The notes under the pieces: generated by a model
Database searches by the model: none
Told to the model about the DNA's origin: nothing
What the model saw: only the letters and a program-made list of their open reading frames with translations
Part shown: piece after piece, positions 48,915 through 61,100 of the stretch
How positions within the stretch are numbered: the stretch's first letter is position 1
How the letters are laid out: every line of letters begins with the position of its first letter
Made by a program: the position numbers and the translations under genes
Assembly (NCBI RefSeq): GCF_933775445.1
Contig: NC_065874.1
Span: forward strand, 26,110,501 to 26,174,500
Length of the DNA stretch: 64,000 bases
From: Argentina anserina
Taxonomy: Eukaryota > Streptophyta > Magnoliopsida > Rosales > Rosaceae
Direction of reading: 5' to 3'

Positions 48915-50029
48915 GGCAAAAATGCTGATTTACACCCTAAACTTGGCTGAAATTGTCAATTTGCACCATGAACTTGTATTTGAGTCAATTTACCTCCTAA
49001 ACTTGGTAAAAATTGCCGATTTACACCCGAACTTGCATTTGAGTCAATTTACCACCTAAACTTGGTAAAAATTGCTGATTTTGAACCCTATCCGTTAAAT
49101 TTAATGTTTTCAATCCAATTTTAAGTCGTATGTCATGCATTTAAGGGGTAGTATTGTCATTATATATTTATTCATATTTAATAATGAAATAAATTAATAA
49201 AATTACTTAAGAGGAATACTTGCTACAATGTTTGTTTTTTCGAAACATGTTATTGATTTATATATTTATTATTTTATGTGATATGGTATGTTAAAAGATA
49301 TTAGAAAAAATATGAATAAATAAATACATTGAAAATTAAAAATAAATGTGTGTTCCGAGAGAATTATTATTCTACCATTGTGTGTGTCTTAGTCTTATTA
49401 GGTTTCCTGTTAGAGATAGATTCGCATCTCTGTAATAGATTAAGACTCCGAATCCTACGGGATTGTGGTTATGTAATGTCTATATATTGGCCTCATTATC
49501 AATCAATAAACGGTTACGTAAGGTTCTATTACGTCGTTATTATTCTCGTTTTGTTCCTCCTACAACAATGTGTACATATAAAAATATATTTATACCCAAC
49601 ACACTATATTTGAATGGGTGGATATGTTGAATATATAATTCAAAGTAGGGTTAAGTATGTAGAAAAAAGATATAAATAAATAATTTGATTAACAAAATAA
49701 TCCTCATTTTAAAGAATATTTTTATTTGTTTTTTAAGAAATACGGTTCATCCCAAATATAGTATCTAGCCATATATATAGAAAATGACAACATTACCCCT
49801 CATGTACATGACATGTGACGCAAAATTAGATAGAAACAGTTAAATTTAACGGATGGGGTGCAAATCGGCAATTTTTACCAAGTTTAGGAGGTAAATTGAC
49901 TCAAATACAAGTTCAGGGTGTAAATCGGCAATTTTTACCAAGTTTAGGAGGTAAATTGACTCAAATACAAGTTCGGGATGCAAATTGACAATTTCAGCCA
50001 AGTTTAGGGTGCAAATCGGCATTTTTGCC
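48915..50029. mobile_element. Mutator-type non-autonomous element inside RepHel
   Basis: Long terminal inverted repeats begin GGCAAAAATGC(T/C)GATTT and continue with internally repeated CCTAAACTTGG and AAATTGACTCAAATACAAG motifs. The element is bounded by the exact 9-bp duplication TAAATAATT (48906-48914 and 50030-50038), the size made by Mutator-like transposases. Removing the element and one duplication copy restores continuous helicase reading across the site, which proves insertion. The centre is AT-rich and contains a copia solo LTR. Confidence 0.9.
49351..49567 (+). repeat. Copia solo LTR nested in the Mutator-type element
   Basis: The 217-bp segment begins TGTTCCGAGAG and ends CTACAACA, with 5-bp duplications ATGTG on both sides (49346-49350 and 49568-49572). 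Its first ~170 bp are clearly related to the 184-bp LTRs of the copia element at 57777-62157 (shared CATCTCTGTAATAGATTA and AATCCTACG), in the opposite orientation. Only one LTR and no internal region remain, as left by LTR-LTR recombination. Confidence 0.85.
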
Positions 50030-50700
50030 TAAATAATTATGCAATAAACTTATTACCAGGTGATGTTACTACATATTATAGTCATGACACAATTTCTGCC
50101 GACTCTGGATATTATGAATATATTAATCTTTTATACCCAACTGAATTCTTAAACCAACTCGAATTTAATGGACTTCCATTACATGAATTAACTTTAAAAG
50201 TTGATATGCCAATCATGCTATTGAGAAACATAAATCAAACAAATGGTCTTTGTAATGGCACAAGATTGATAATAACAAAGTTGTTTGATAGATTAATAGA
50301 GGCAAAAATATTAACAGGAAACAATATTGGACAAAAAGTTTTTATACCAAGAATTACTTTAATTGCGACAGAACACAAGTGACCATTTACATTTAAACAG
50401 CGTCAGTTTCCCGTAAGACCATGCTATGCAATGACTATAAATAAAAGTCAAGGTCAATCACTCAATTAAGTTGGTGTATTTCTTTCTGAACCAATTTTCA
50501 GTCATGGACAACTTTATGTTGCATTATCAAGAGCTACATCAAAAAATCGTCTTAAAATTATGATACACAATAATAACAATATTCCAAATACATACACAAA
50601 AAATATAGTGTTTAAAGATGTATTACAAAAGGTCAGAAGTTATGAGTAAATATTCATAAACGTTTTAATTTAGCATATTCACATTTGATAATTGAAGTTA

Positions 50701-50996
50701 AAAAAGGAACTCTTCTTGCAACACTTCTTGAAAAGCAATATTGTCAAGCTGTGCCTGCAAAAATGGAAGAAGCTCAACTCTATGATATTTACAAATTCCA
50801 TTGTAATAAAAATTACGCGCCAATGGAAATCAAATTAGCCGACCATAAAGCATAGCCACTCTTCCATGGATATACCAATTTTGTGCCTATCAATGAAACA
50901 ACTCATTCACCTCCAAGATATGAATTTCACCTTCTTCAATTTCATGAATTCATTGCCCAGCTTGGCAGCCAAAATGTTCTTGCAGGTTAAGCCTAA
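50701..50996 (+). pseudogene. Chimeric fragment: helicase piece joined to RPA1-like exon
   Basis: The first ~36 bases copy a RepHel helicase segment (the KGTLLATLLEK region, original at about 48318-48353). The remainder copies RPA1-like exon 2 (original at 55160-55420), sharing TGTCAAGCTGTG and TTCATGAATTCATTGCCCAGC. The join falls where both sources share CTTGAARA/GCA microhomology. An in-frame TAG near 50853 and the lack of other exons make it non-functional. Confidence 0.75.
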
Positions 50997-50999
50997 TTT

Positions 51000-53900
51000 T
51001 TCAATGAGATTTTTTCCAGTTTGTGCATTACTTTTCATGGAGCCAAAAAACTCTCCCCATAAGTGGTTTTATATTATCAATTAATTCTTCCTTACATTTC
51101 TATGGTTACATTGAAATTATCTTGATTGAGCTAAAGCTTTTTAGGGAAATCTACTAGATGAACACTAATTACATATTAAACTTCTTAAAATCTCTAAAAT
51201 CAATTTAGTATCCACTTGTTTTTAAACTTTTCATAAGTCTTACCTCTTTATTGATATGCAAATCATTTCTTAAGGTGAAGGCTAGGATAAGGCCAAATCA
51301 TGTGGAAATGATCGAATTTTTAGTACTTTTACAGCATTTTTGGTGAATCAATTCTCACAATGTCTTAGCACCAAATTCAGCTCTCAGTCATTAACCATAT
51401 GACATAACTCAATTCCTTCTTTTTGAGGCATACCCATCATGGACTAGAATTTAAGCAGCAACAACAACAAGTGATGATGAACAAGTTGGTCCTTGAGACC
51501 TTTCATTTCCTTGATTTACGCTTGACTTAGGTTTGAATATTTTTCATGTAGGGAATTAAATTGATCACCATTTGAAGATGATGAATAGCTTCCTGTTGAG
51601 TCTGTGGATTTTCATTTCCTTGATTTAGGCTTAACTTAGGTTTGAATATTTTTCATGTAGGGAATTAAATTGATCACCATTTGAAGATGATGAATAGCTT
51701 CCTGTTGAGTCTGTGGATTATCGCTAAAGTGGAAACCTGATGTAAGGCCTCCTCCAACCCTTTTCAGTTTTACAAACCTTCAGTCTGTCCTAAACAATGG
51801 GTACCATGTTTTGTTGATGACGACTCACTTCACTATATATGGTAACAAATGTTCCTATTAACGACTCAACGTAACCTACACCATAGAGTAACAGGGAATT
51901 GATATGCTCACTGTAGTTAACATATTTTATAAATGATCTCCAATTAATAATAGTTCACTGGTTTGTGCTTAAGCATGTTTTTGAACATTGAAATTTCTGA
52001 GTTGTGTCGTTCATACTTTGATTTTAGAAGGAGAAAATATGAAAACTAAATTTTGTACAGTTTATCGGTAACTTCTTTCTAATTTTCATTTCTAAAAAAA
52101 ATCTCACCAATCTTTCACTGACCTATAATGCTGTAGGGAAAGAATGCAAGACCTTGATGCTATACAGTCTTGGTAAGATTGATTATCCAGAAATATTGAG
52201 CTCCACTTGCTGGAAGCTTCAAAAGAAAAAAGTGAGAACTGTTTTATAGCTACAACAAAATGTTGATCATGCAAGTTCCAACTCTTAGAGTTTGTTGATA
52301 CCGATTTTATTAGTATGTTACTTATCATTTGGATTGAACTCTAATGGAGCATACACAAAGAAAAAAAAACAATTAGGAATATTATATATTCTTACTAATA
52401 TAACAAGTACAGTAAAACATGCTGAAAGTTTAATTGTTAATAGCCAAAGTTTCCTACGAGCATACATATGCAATTTGTTTTCATATAGCTTGAGAAGACT
52501 AAATCTGATTGAAACTGATTAATGTAGGCAGAGGAACTTCATTACAAAGAATGAAAATTCGGTGACAATGCTCTCTGTTTTAGAATGTAGAGCATGATAC
52601 GATCCGAGCTATTTTAAAATATTTTGCTAAAGCTATACATTATGATCTTTGAGATGAGGAGCCAACTGTCTTTGTGCGCAGATAAAGAGATTGTAGTTAT
52701 CAAAATTGAAGCTATCATTTTTTTCCCTGAAAATTTGTTGACATGTTGTGAGGTAAAGATATTCTAACTTTGCATATTATTTAGAAAGACAAAACAATGA
52801 TCCACACTGTATATAAATATATGGATAATTAATAATCAAAACATGTCATTTTATATAGCTAAATTGATGATATTTTTCCTATAAACCTTCGTAATACAGA
52901 TTTTACTTATATATATTCAAAAATTAAATTATATTCAACCGCATCACTTGCTTTCTCAATATAGTCTACTTTGCATTTTAGTTAATAATAATGCACTAAC
53001 TTTGATGAATATATATTGTAATCTCCTGAAATTGTGTATTACTTTTGAGTATTATTTGGTTAATATTCTCTTTGTTTTTTTATGGGAAAACTAAGTGAGA
53101 AAATAACAATTCAACTAAGTCAATAAATACAGCTCAGTAACTCCAAAACATCATTCTTATTGCATATGCTATAACACTGCTATTTATATACAATCAGTCT
53201 TTTATGTAGACTATTATGTAGCTAACTCTTTGCATTCTAACAGGGTTGAGAGAAAGGTATAAATTAACAAAGCAGAAGTGAATGGAGCTAAGTAATAATC
53301 TCACCTTCTATTTTGTAGAACTGTCACCAAGTATGGATGTTCAGATTCACACGCTCTGTTCCTATCATATGTTAATGCCATTGGGCAATCTTTTGATTCA
53401 TGATCAGCATCACATGCAATTAATTGTATATCAATAAAATATTGCCAACTTTTGTATTTTTTTTTAGTTTCTTACCATGATGTACTTCTCCTTTACGAAT
53501 GTTCCAAGCTTTTTTTGTTACTTTATTAGCACATAAATAAAAATTAAACTTAAATATGTAAATTACAATGTCCAAGTATTTGCCAATAATTCAGGTTCAA
53601 TGAATCACAATGTATATTGATCTTTTCTTATCATTACATTGTCACAGACTTACAGATATAGTGAACACAATGAGCTTCAAAAAATGGAAACATGTCAAAA
53701 TATTGATAGAAGAAATTTATTAAACTCCCAGGTTTGTCCACTTTCATGTTTATGGTAAAAACGTTATTTATTTTCGACCTATAATGATAAAAGTAATCTT
53801 ACTATATGTGTCTGTATCAACACGTGAACACCCTCTTCTCCTAAAATTTCAAAAGTTAATTGGTTTATTCAAACAGTCAAAACATAACAACCAGCTTAAT

Positions 53901-54598
53901 TACTCTTAATCTCAATCAAACAATAGCATACATATTTTTATTTTACAATGCTTCCAGAATGTCTTGACACTTTTAAGAGTTTCACTGCAAATCAATTTAC
54001 TCCCCATTTTAATTAAATGGTGGATAAACATGAATATACACATTTAATTTTGTGATACTTCTAGAATGTGATGGAATCTTTGAAAGTCTTATAGCAGAAT
54101 AGCCACCACATCCTTATCTCAAACAGTACAAGATACACTCTCAACCATACAATTCTTTCCCTATATAAATCATCCAACCCATACTGAATACGTCACTATC
54201 CTCTCTATCATAAACACTGGTAAGATTGAACTCTACATTGATTATCTTCTTCTCTTTCTTTCTATTCTCTTCTTCTGTTTCATCCAACTTCATCATATTG
54301 CTTATTTCAAGCTTTGTATTAGCTGAAGCAATTCTTATTAACTTCTTCTCAATCTCTACTGCACTATTTCTTAATTGTTTTTTTTCCTGTTTAAAATTTT
54401 GGCTTTGTAAGTAAGCCACTTTGTCCTCTCTATTCAAAATTTCTTTGTTCATATCTTACTGTTAGTTTCCAAATAACTCATGGCTCCTGTAATTACTTTC
54501 AGATTAAAGCTCCTTATCAGAAGACTAAATATCATCTTATCGACGATTAGAACATCTACTAATGGTAAATTTAAAAAGTTCACACATTGTTTTACAAC
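51000..54598. other. AT-rich Helitron interior, mostly without genes
   Basis: No supported gene was found. A 109-bp tandem duplication lies at 51502-51720. A minus-strand open frame at 54141-54452 encodes a Lys/Glu-rich, coiled-coil-like 103-residue peptide that I cannot assign. Confidence 0.4.
51502..51720 (+). repeat. 109-bp tandem duplication
   Basis: The block beginning TTCATTTCCTTGATTTA at 51502 recurs at 51611 almost unchanged through CCTGTTGAGTCTGTGGATT. Confidence 0.9.
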
Positions 54599-57334
54599 AT
54601 GACTAATCCTCCTGGTAACCATTTGTTGACCAATCTACTTTCTTACTTTCAGGCATCAAAGGATATTGACAGAACTCCAACACTCATTCGTGACATAAAA
54701 CTGTTCACTTTGTATCACAAAATCAGAGTTCGTGTGAGCAGGATCTGGAGATCTAATGTACACAATAGTGATGCATATGATGGTCTTCATTATCTCCTGA
54801 TTGACGAAATGGTACTTCAATTAGAAACAAATCACAATTACTTATACCTATTTGTGAAATCTTGCCTAAGAACAAATATAATATCAGTTTCTTATAATTT
54901 TTCTTTTTTCCTATTTCTCTAGAGCTAACTTAAGTAATAACTTATATCATTAGCTTATATTATAATTTGGCTACTATTAGATTCTGGAAGCTGTATATTG
55001 TAGTTGGTACTTAAATTTGTTCATTTGATCAATATAAAAGAATAATTTGTCCAATCAATGAAAATAAATAAACATAGAAATAACTACATTGCATTTTGTA
55101 ACCATAAACATGATTACTTAATGTCTTCTATCAATTGCAGGGGGATAGAATTGAGGGCATCCTTGAAGAGCAGTACTGTCAAGCTGTGTCTGCAAAAATA
55201 GAAGAAGGACAAACCTATGATATATACAAGTTTCATAGCAGGAAAAATTACGCACCAACGGGAGTCAAATTGGTCAATCATCAAGCACAACTGCTCTTCA
55301 ATAGATACACCAATTTTGTGCCTATCAATGAGACAACTCATTCACCTCCAAGATATGGATTTCATCTTCTTCAATTTCATGAATTCATTGCCCAGCTTGG
55401 CAAACAAAATGTTCTTGCAAGTACTTTTTCAATTTTTTTTTCAGTTTTTGCATTACTTTTTCTGTTAAAAATAAAAGGTATTATGTTGTCAAACTAATAA
55501 TGCTTTCCTTTTTGTAATATGAAAGATCTTTATGGTTGTATCAAAATCGTATCACTGGATTATGAAGTTAATGTGAAATGGACAGAGAAAATGCAGACAG
55601 TGCGCAAAATAAAGATTGTAAACTTGAGGTAAGACATTAACAGACCCCAATACACAGACATATGTTATATATATAGCCAAGTCTGAAAAAAAATTTATAT
55701 ATATTAAATACAGGAGAGAAGTGCTCAAAGTGTCCCTTTGGGGTGATCCTGCAAAGAATTTTGATTGCAAAGCTATTCAGGAAATGCCACAATCAGTATT
55801 TGCTGTAATCACTAGCTTGAGAATAACAATGTATAAGAGTAAGGACCAATCCCAATAAAAAAATTGCACTATTATAACCAACAATTGCTCTTAACTCTTT
55901 AGTTTTCTAATTGGCAGATGAGCTGATTGCATCAGGTGGTGATCATACATGCATCATTTTGAATCCCGACATTGATGAGAAAGAAGAATACAAAGCAAAG
56001 TAGAGTTTCTCACGAGTGAATGCATTATACATTAATTCTCATATTTGAAAACATTGATGCCATAGCTTAGAAAATTATTGCAGGTTCTCTGAAGTCGAAG
56101 ATAAAATGGAGATAGTCAAACCAAATGTATCAGAGAAACCGAACGAAAACAACACCAAAACAGTGTCTCAACTATATGAATTAAATCCAAAGTCTTGCAA
56201 GGTATGTAACTAAATAATAAACTAATATTTTAATATAATTTTAACTGAATTGGAACCATACTTTAAATCAATAATCCTAACTTATAATATATCACTAATA
56301 CAGGATGATGCAATCTATTGCAAAGCGTCAATTGTTGGATTTCTAATTCAAAATGGTTGGTGGTACAAAGGTTGTACATTGCCAAACTGTTTCAAAATTC
56401 TCAAGAAAAATGACAATAATGAATTGGCTTGCATTGAGCATGACACTGACACTGGAGATAAATATCTACCTTGGTAAGGTTACACTTAATTTTAGTTGCA
56501 CATTTCATTCTTATATTGAATTCATTCGTTTATAAACTGTTAATTAAATCTCATTATTAGTAACCAATCTCATATTAAATTCCTACTGTATCTTTAAAAT
56601 TTGTTAAAGCTTTACTAATATCTACCATTTTTTAAATAAAAAACATTAAAACCATGTGTGCTTTCTATTATTACAGTAAGCAGTATATACAAGTTCAAAT
56701 CACTATGTATATCAAATTATCCATATATTGCTTGCTCATCTCAATTTTATTTCACATTTATCAAACAGTTACCGAGTATCCATGATGATTGATGATGGTA
56801 GTGATGAAACAACTATTACATTAATGGGGAAGCAAGCAGAACAACTCTTTGGTTGCAACTGTGAAGAATTGGTGAACAAATTATCACTGAGGCACAACAA
56901 ACTTTACCAAAAGCAATTGAGGACACCATTGGTCAAGAACATGTATTTGAAATAAAAATCAATAGATTTGGTGACCCGACTGTGAAACGCATCCTCTTAA
57001 AAGAACAAATTTCAAAATCAAAAAGAGAACAATGTCCAATCATGGCAACACCAGAGAAGATGAATGAGAGGAAAAGAGTAATGGATGCAAGTGCAACAAC
57101 ATTATTCACCTCACAACCAATGAAAAAACTTGAAAGGTAAATGCACTTCTTATTAATATATTTATCATTCTTAGAAGCTCATATTGTCTACCACTCACAT
57201 ACTTAGATATACATGTTGATTTCTTTTTACACTACAGTCATTTTGTCTCATATCTATGTAACAGGCAAGTGAATGAAGGAACTTCATCTTTAACAAGCAA
57301 AAACCATAACCAAAAGAAAAAGAACCAAATGTGA
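54599..57334 (+). pseudogene. RPA1-like single-strand DNA-binding protein of the Helitron, frameshifted
   Basis: Plant Helitrons often carry genes related to the replication protein A large subunit, presumed to bind single-stranded transposition intermediates. Exons, all with GT-AG borders and matching phases, are 54599-54811, 55141-55420, 55526-55628, 55714-55838, 55918-55999, 56084-56201, 56304-56473, 56769-57136 and 57265-57334. The early exons give an OB-fold region (RIEGILEEQYC, FHLLQFHEFI). Exon 4 has VSLWGDPAKNF. Exon 7 has the C-terminal zinc-ribbon region (YCKASIVG, GWWYKGCTLPNC) and exon 8 continues YRVSMMIDDGS. Near 56880 the frame must shift by one base to continue ITEAQQTLPKAIED through a basic Lys-rich tail (KKKNQM). 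That single shift is the only lesion I see, so it may have been lost recently; a tiny intron is an alternative. Confidence 0.8.
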
Positions 57335-57572
57335 ATATACCTATCTAACTTATGTAGGTCCAAATTTCACTGCATTTTTGTTTGCTAGCAGTGAATATGC
57401 TAATGTGAGCAATGTTTTGTATAATCGCCACCTTTATGGACCTCTGTTTTGTAAAATTAAAACTAAGGCGATTGGAGCATTTCTTGTTTTGAACAGAATA
57501 GCTCCATGTATGTATATTTGTATAATATAGTTGAATGTTATGTATTTCCCTTGTGATCTCCAACCACAAATA

Positions 57573-57600
57573 CCGCGGCAAAGCGCGGGCATATGCCTAG
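57573..57600 (+). other. Helitron 3' terminal hairpin and CTAG end
   Basis: CCGCGGCAAAGCGCGG forms a 5-bp GC stem with a GCAAAG loop. It is followed by GCATATGCCTAG and then T, the usual end and insertion context of Helitrons. Confidence 0.9.
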
Positions 57601-57776
57601 TTTTATATAGTTGTTAAATAAGTAAATGTTATGTTTTATCAAATCGCTAATATTTAATTATTTCTTCAATTATAGATGAGTAATTGATAAATTTAACAAT
57701 ACGATTTAGTAAAATTAAATTCTACAATCTTTTAGCAAGTTTGTTGGAACTCCCATTTACCTAAAAATTTGACAAT

Positions 57777-57960
57777 TGATGCAGGATGAAATAACTGTAT
57801 ATTATTGAATGATATGAGAACCTATATATAGACATTACAAAACCACAATCTCGTAGGATTTGGAGTCCTAATCTATTACAGAGATGTTAATCTATCTCCT
57901 AACATGAAACATATTAGGCTAAGACACACACAATAGTAGAATAGTAATTCTCTCGGAACA
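57777..57960 (-). repeat. 3' LTR of the copia element
   Basis: Equal in length to the upstream copy and adjacent to the polypurine tract on its upper side. Ends are TGTTCCGAG and CTGCATCA on the minus strand. Confidence 0.9.
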
Positions 57961-58149
57961 CTCCCTCTTGTGTCGCATGTCTAGGTTGTATGGCGCACAA
58001 CGTTGTCTCGGTAAAAACCATGTCAAGAAAAACAAAAACCTCTTGGGTAAAACAAAAGCTTGATCGAAGGGAAAAAGAGCACAACGCACCAACTATTTAA
58101 AGATCTTAACATGTGATGTAGACTCTCCCTAAAGTCTACCAAACTCTAA

Positions 58150-61100
58150 AGTTCTAATAAACGACGCATGTCAATGCTCTTCACATGTTTCACAAAAGTA
58201 GATTTAGGTAAAGACTTGGTGAACAAATCTGCAACATGGATTCTGAACTTACTTGATTGATCTGAACATTCAAGAACTTCTGTTGTTGAACGTTGTAGAA
58301 GAACTTGGGCGAAATATGCTTGGTGTTGTCTCCCTTGATGAAACCTAAATTTGTCTGCTCTATGCAAGCATCATTATCTTCATAAATGCACGTAGGTCGA
58401 TCAGTTGTAGAGACTAATCTACAAGAATCATGAATGACGAACAAGTGATCGTAGCCAAATACATTCTTTAACTGCTTCATGGAGAGCAATGATCTCCGCG
58501 TGATTCGAAGAAGTAGCAACAAGAGTTTGCTTCGTGAATCTCCAAGATATCGTCGTATTCCCAATGGTAAACACATAACCGGTTTGAGAACGAGTCTTGT
58601 GAGGGTCAGAGAGGTACCCTGCGTCGGCATAACCAACTAACAAGTTCTTTGGAGTCTTTGCATCGGGGGAAGGAGCTGCACGGGACCGGTTGCTGCTCTC
58701 AGCACCGTGCATGGTCTCCACTCCATGGTGGCCATCGGCGTCGCTACGGCGTACGGCGACAAGGCCGGGGTTGATGACGGCGGTGGTTTGGGGAGATACC
58801 GTGGCGGTGTTCTCTCTGCAATAGGGGTAGAACAATCACATGTCAAGGGAACCTTTCAAGTACCGAAACAAATGCTTGATTCCATTCCAATGATGTAGCA
58901 TAGGGGCAGAGCTAAATCTAGCTAATAAGTTCACTGCGAAAAGATATGTCTGATCTAGTGCATTGAGCAAAATACAATAGTGCCCCAATTGCACTAAGGT
59001 ATGGAACTTCAGGACCAAGAACTTCTTCATCATCCTCTTTAGGACGGAATGGATCCATCTTGATATCTAGACTTCGGACCACCATGAGATTAGACAATGG
59101 ACTGCATAGATCCATATTGAAACGTCAAAGAATATTCTGCGTGTAATTCGACTGGTGGACTAAGATATTGTCGGCCCTATGCACAAGCTCAAGGCCGAGA
59201 CAAAATTTTATCCTCCCTAGGTCCTTCATCTCAAATTCCGACTTCAAATAAGACACGGTCTCTTCATTCTCATCAAGAGTACTAATTATATTCATGTCAT
59301 CAACGTAAACCACAACGATAACGAATCTGAAAATTGTCTTTCGTATGAACACGCATGGGCATAGTTCATCATTCTTATATCCCCTTCTCACCAAGTATCG
59401 ATGCAACTGATTGTACCACATTCTTCCGGATTGCTTCAACCCGTACAACAAACGACGTAATCTGACTGCATAAGCACTCCGTAGTCTGGAGGCACTTGAT
59501 GGAGGTAAAGGTAGTCCTTCATGAGCTTTCATGTATATCTCTGCGTCAAGATCCCCATAGAGATAAGCTATGACCACATCCATATGTTGCATGTTTAGTC
59601 TTTCGGACACTATCAGACTAATGAGGTAGCTGAAGGTAATGATGTCCATAACATGAGAATAAGTCTTTTCATAGTCAATGTAAGGTTGTTGTGAGAATCA
59701 TTGCACCACGAGTCTTAGTTTATAACGCACAATCCCGTTCATCTCATTACCCTTACAAATGAAGACTCATTTATGTCCAACTGGTTTGACATCTCTTGGA
59801 GTCAATTCAACCTTTCCGAAGACTTATCTCTTCGCTAATGAGTCAAGTTCTGCCTGGATTGCTTCCTTCCACTTCGGTCAATCTGCTCTGCGTTCGCATT
59901 CAGCTATAGAGCGAGGTTCAACGTCGTCTTCAGATATGATCTTATGTGCGACAGAATAAGCGAAAATGTCATCAATACATGTAATGGCTCGGTTTCAGAC
60001 CGATTGCTCACTTGTGTAGTTCACTAAGATTTCGTTGTTCTCTAGCATCAAACAAGGTTCCATAGCGTCCCACAGTAACACTTGAGTTGATTCATTGACA
60101 TAGCTGTAATCAGAGACAACTTCATACGATGGTGATTCATCGTTGATGACGTTTTGTGCCTAGGTCATTCGCTTCTTTCTAGGCTTTGAATCCCTAGAGT
60201 TAATCGGTCTCCCCCTTTTCCTTTGAAGAGTCGAGGCTGAAACTGCTCCATGTCGGGCCATCTCGCCATCGTTGCCACAAGGAGCACCGACAACACCACG
60301 GCGTATGGTGGTGCCGCCGTCGGCCTCTGTCTGACTGTCACGGGCGGTGCCAACGTTGCTAGGTCCAGAAGCTTGTCTTCTACCCCCGTATTTCGGGACA
60401 TCCAACAGTGCCGGTACATTTGCAGCGGGTATGTTTGATCTCGTCACTTTAGCAATATCTACTAAGCCGTCTGGCATTGAATCCGCGACTTTATGGAGGT
60501 CGATAATGCGTTACACTTCTAACTCACTTTGAGCAGTGCGGGGATCATAATGAGACATAGTGGGGACACACCACGTCAATTCCTGACGTTCATTTGGAAT
60601 GATAACATTCTCATCTCCCCCTAACGACAGGAAGCATGTCTCATCAAAGTGACAATTTGCAAATCTTACAGTAAAGAGATCTCTGGTGGTTAGTTCTAAG
60701 TAGCGGACAATCGTTGGGGAATTATAGCCAACATAGATACCTAATCGTCTTTGAGGACTCATCTAAGTACGCACATAGACGGCGCAACCAAAAATGCGTA
60801 AGTGTGAAATATTGGGTTCGTAATCAGTAACCATCTTGTACGCACTAAACGCTTGATTAGCCGCGGGTCTGAAACGAATAAGTGTCGCTGCATGCAACAC
60901 TGCATATCCCCACGCAGAGACCGGTAGGTTAGTACCCATAACCATTGCCCGAGCAACAAGCTGAATACGCTTGATGGTAGCCTCTGCTAGACCGTTCTGT
61001 GAATGAACATGAGGAACATGATGTTCAACTTCGGTCCCAATAGACATGCAGTAATCATCAAAAGTTTTGGAGGTGAATTTTCCAGCATTATCCAAACGAA

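Larger units (their letters stand above)
43869..50649 (+). pseudogene. Helitron RepHel (rolling-circle Rep plus PIF1-like helicase), broken
   Basis: RepHel nicks and unwinds Helitron DNA. Small exons are plausible at 43869-43990 and from 44555, each with ATGGC just after an acceptor, and at about 44987-45041. The main body starts near 45282 with a CxxC zinc-binding-like segment. The frame changes near 45925 into the long 46010-48914 frame. That contains the two-histidine motif of HUH nucleases (HTIEFQKRGLPHAHM, ~46655), the Tyr motif region YLFKYINKGSDR (~47096) and the helicase Walker A HGSGGTGKTF (~48137) with WDEAPM. A 1.1-kb insertion at 48915-50029 splits the helicase. The remainder (50039-50649) continues with KVDMPIMLLRN and TINKSQGQS but has a TGA at 50380 and a TAA at 50467. 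Another TAA lies near 45281. It is clearly inactive. Confidence 0.9.
43869..57600 (+). mobile_element. Decayed autonomous-type Helitron
   Basis: The element carries a RepHel transposase/helicase pseudogene and a downstream RPA1-like gene, both plus strand, the gene pair typical of large plant Helitrons. Its 3' end is canonical: a GC hairpin (CCGCG GCAAAG CGCGG) a few bases before the terminal CTAG at 57597-57600, followed by T. Helitrons insert between A and T without target duplication, so the left end must be found by its TC start, and I could not identify it. The coordinate given is the first coding exon, so the true element is longer. It has been hit by a Mutator-type insertion containing a solo LTR, by frameshifts and by stop codons, so it cannot move on its own. 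Confidence 0.85.
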
